Source: an uncultured Brevibacterium sp.
Lineage (GTDB): Bacteria > Actinomycetota > Actinomycetes > Actinomycetales > Brevibacteriaceae
Assembly (NCBI GenBank): GCA_902489185.1
Contig: CABTZC010000086.1
Span: 1-7,943 of the forward strand
DNA length: 7,943 bases
Direction of reading: 5' to 3'
This document shows positions 6,479 through 7,943 of this stretch, in pieces. The number at the start of each line of letters is the position of its first letter. The first letter of the stretch is position 1. Position numbers and translations under genes: made by a program. Under the pieces are notes generated by a model that was given only the letters and a program-made list of their open reading frames with translations, was not told where the DNA came from and searched no databases.

Positions 6479-6502
6479 AGCATAGTGCAAACCAGGCGCG
6501 AG
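6479..6502 (-). promoter_or_regulatory. Possible tRNA-Leu promoter
   Basis: On the minus strand TATGCT (6484-6479) lies about ten bases before the tRNA 5' end and fits a -10 box. The -35 position, 17 bases further up, is only T-rich. The 118-base gap between bcp and the tRNA holds no gene, and I see no convincing terminator for bcp there. Confidence 0.35.
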
Positions 6503-6586
6503 AAAAAATCCCGCTACCACCTCGGCGCGCAAACCCGCCGAACCTCAGCCAACCTATACCGAAACCAGCACCCACCAGCTTCAAAC

Positions 6587-7057
6587 CTACGAAGCCAGGC
6601 CAACGTCCTTCAGGATCCGCGCCACATGACCGGTGGCCTTCACGTTGTACTTGGCCAGTTCAACCTTGCCGGACTCATCAACCACAACCGTGGACCTAAT
6701 CACACCCTGCACAACTTTGCCGTAGTTCTTCTTTTCGCCAAACGCACCCCACTCTTCGAGCACCTTCTTATCTGGGTCACTCAGCAACGTGAAGTTCAGC
6801 CCTTCCTTGTCAGTGAACTTCTGCAACGACTCGGGCTTGTCAGGCGAAATACCCACGACCTGATACCCGGCACCCTTAAGCGCCTCAAGATTGTCGCGGA
6901 AGTCGCACGCCTCCGTGGTGCAACCGGGCGTCATGGCCTTTGGGTAGAAGTACACGATCACTTTCGACCCAGCAAAGTCCGACAGCTTCACCGTCTCCCC
7001 CTGCGCATTGAGCAGTTCAAACTCAGGCGCAGCGTCACCGATTTCTAAACGTGGCAT
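6587..7057 (-). CDS. bcp: Thioredoxin-dependent peroxiredoxin, Bcp/PrxQ family
   Basis: Cytoplasmic thiol peroxidase that reduces hydrogen peroxide and organic hydroperoxides, using thioredoxin for recycling. It has 156 residues, normal for the family. The peroxidatic site is TPGCTTEAC with Cys46, and the resolving cysteine is five residues on at Cys51, which is the pattern of the atypical two-Cys PrxQ/Bcp group. Thr43 and Pro44 complete the active-site loop, and Arg121 in VIRSTVVVD is the conserved arginine. The N-terminus (IGDAAPEFELLNAQGETVKLSDFAG) is typical of the AhpC/TSA fold. The ATG has GGGAGA about six bases upstream. It is divergent from the DUF3618 gene with 74 bases between them, and it is the only protein gene of this minus-strand stretch outside the pilus operon. 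Confidence 0.96.
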   Translation of the reverse strand: MPRLEIGDAAPEFELLNAQGETVKLSDFAGSKVIVYFYPKAMTPGCTTEACDFRDNLEALKGAGYQVVGISPDKPESLQKFTDKEGLNFTLLSDPDKKVLEEWGAFGEKKNYGKVVQGVIRSTVVVDESGKVELAKYNVKATGHVARILKDVGLAS

Positions 7058-7131
7058 CGCACATCTCCCGTTTTAGCTATTGTGAAGAACACATTCCACG
7101 ATAGTCGGTTGCACCAGGTAAACTTCACAAC
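7058..7131. promoter_or_regulatory. Divergent promoter region between bcp and the DUF3618 gene
   Basis: The 74 bases between two divergent start codons must hold control signals for both directions. Possible elements are TTGTGA near 7080 with GATAGT about 14-16 bases on for the plus strand, and TAGCTA near the bcp ribosome binding site for the minus strand. Neither pair is good enough to place a promoter exactly. Confidence 0.35.
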
Positions 7132-7410
7132 ATGAGCAACGTTTACACGTCTAACGTCACTGTAGATAACGCAAACAAAGACCAACTTGTTGAATCGATC
7201 CGCCTGCGTGAACAGCGACTCGCGGCAAACATTGATGAACTTGTTGGCCGCGTCCACCCCAAAGCCTTGGTCGCCCAGGCAACGGATTCAGCTAAAGGAA
7301 TTGTCATTAACCGCGACGGCTCCCCCAAAGTCGACCGACTAGCTTTGGCTGGCGGTATCGTGCTGGGCACGGCTGCTCTGATCACGTTCCTGGCTACTCG
7401 CAAAAAGTAA
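7132..7410 (+). CDS. DUF3618 family membrane protein
   Basis: A small actinobacterial membrane protein of unknown function, 92 residues. The DUF3618 signature is at the N-terminal side: QLVESIRLREQRLAANIDEL (18-37), then GRVHPKALV, a pattern of charged helix with regularly spaced Arg and Leu. The C-terminal part (about 69-88) is a single membrane helix rich in Gly, Ala and Leu, ending in RKK, so a tail-anchored topology with the helical part in the cytoplasm is likely. The ATG is the first start after the divergent gap; the ribosome binding site is weak (AGG 12 bases upstream). It stands four bases from the GroES-like gene, so the two are probably co-transcribed. The family is recognised from the motif; no function is claimed. 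Confidence 0.85.
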   Translation: MSNVYTSNVTVDNANKDQLVESIRLREQRLAANIDELVGRVHPKALVAQATDSAKGIVINRDGSPKVDRLALAGGIVLGTAALITFLATRKK

Positions 7411-7414
7411 CGCC

Positions 7415-7759
7415 GTGGCTGACGCTCAGGCACGCAGTTCCAACGTGGATTCTGTTCCCGTGCGCATGTTGCACGACCGCCTCCTCGTGGAACCGGATAA
7501 AGAATCAGGCGAACGTAAGTCATCTGCCGGGATTGTCATTCCGGCGACTGCCCGGGTCGGGCGCCGGCTCGCATGGGGCACGGTAGTTGCCGCAGGACCA
7601 CTGGTTCGGCAGGTCTCGTTGGGCGACTCGGTGTTGTTTGACCCTGAAGAACAGGCCGAGGTGGAATTGGACGCGCGTACGTTCACTCTCCTGCGTGAAA
7701 GGGACGTGCATGGCATCGCCGACCAGCCAGACGACAGCTCGACTGGGCTTTACCTGTAG
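7415..7759 (+). CDS. GroES-like (Cpn10 family) co-chaperone paralogue
   Basis: A Cpn10-fold protein of 114 residues, slightly longer than classical GroES (about 97-100). The core starts at VRMLHDRLLVEPD (16-28), followed by the GroES mobile-loop-like SSAGIVIPATARVG, then GTVVAAGP and GDSVLFDPEEQAEVEL, and RERDVHGI near the end. It ends in STGLYL, as in the small actinobacterial GroES-like proteins that are not linked to groEL. The GTG at 7415 is four bases after the DUF3618 stop, with only a weak upstream purine stretch (AAAAAG); an ATG at codon 18 would cut into the conserved start of the domain. It may assist a chaperonin or act separately; no groEL gene follows in the window, so partnership is unproven. 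Confidence 0.88.
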   Translation: MADAQARSSNVDSVPVRMLHDRLLVEPDKESGERKSSAGIVIPATARVGRRLAWGTVVAAGPLVRQVSLGDSVLFDPEEQAEVELDARTFTLLRERDVHGIADQPDDSSTGLYL

Positions 7760-7873
7760 GGCCAAATCACCGGCAAAGCGTGAATACACCTGCAAATTGC
7801 ATGGCCATCATGACGAACCACACCCCCGCAAATGTGACTTCTCGCACAAAAGACGAAAAACCCCTTTTCTCGA

Positions 7874-7903
7874 TTTCCCTTCTGAGGATCAGGCATGTAA
7901 AGT
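7874..7903 (+). promoter_or_regulatory. Possible promoter of the right-edge tRNA
   Basis: TAAAGT at 7898-7903 fits a -10 box and lies 13 bases before the tRNA start. A weak -35 (TTTCCC, 7874-7879) stands 18 bases further up. The gap between the GroES-like gene and this tRNA (7760-7916) otherwise contains no gene and no clear terminator. Confidence 0.4.
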
Positions 7904-7916
7904 AGTTTTTCGTTGC

Positions 7917-7943
7917 GCACCTCTAGCTCAATTGGTAGAGCAA
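7917..7943 (+). tRNA. tRNA gene, 5' part only (possibly tRNA-Lys)
   Basis: The acceptor strand GCACCTC is followed by TA and a complete D-arm: GCTC, AATTGGTA, GAGC. The window ends two bases later, before the anticodon, so the isotype cannot be read. The 5' half resembles corynebacterial tRNA-Lys as I recall it, which is only a guess. Confidence 0.85.

Overview
The window most resembles a Corynebacterium or close relative. Four reasons support this. A sortase-assembled pilus operon has the gene order of the Corynebacterium diphtheriae SpaA-type cluster (major pilin, pilin-specific sortase, base pilin, von Willebrand tip pilin). A DUF3618 protein is paired with the small actinobacterial GroES-like protein that ends in GLYL. 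The GroES-like gene and the sortase start with GTG. The tRNA-Leu gene encodes no CCA. Genus is an inference; species cannot be told from this sequence.

Positions 1-5658 are all on the minus strand and form one pilus operon, transcribed from high to low coordinates: spaA-like major shaft pilin (4180-5658), class C sortase (3060-4064), spaB-like base pilin (2255-3040) and a large spaC-like tip adhesin (1-2258, running off the left edge). The sortase joins SpaA subunits through the pilin-motif lysine (K179) and the LPMTG signal. The vWA protein is expected at the tip, and SpaB is expected to end polymerisation and hand the fibre to the housekeeping sortase. The last two genes overlap by ATGA. 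The spaA-sortase gap instead carries two or three tandem hairpins, one with a perfect 16-bp stem, which would suit high shaft-pilin and lower sortase expression.

Positions 5659-6386 hold no convincing gene. They contain a structured leader just before spaA, three 21-bp-phased direct repeats, a degenerate ~33-bp tandem repeat, and two long inverted repeats sharing the motif TTACCCACCAC. A perfect 13-bp terminator for tRNA-Leu lies at the right end.

Positions 6387-7943 look like ordinary core genome: tRNA-Leu(UAG) and a Bcp/PrxQ peroxiredoxin on the minus strand, then a divergent two-gene unit (DUF3618 membrane protein and GroES-like protein) on the plus strand, then the 5' part of another tRNA gene at the edge. 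The pilus operon therefore lies on the 3' side of a tRNA gene, a common position for acquired islands, although no attachment repeat or integrase is visible here.
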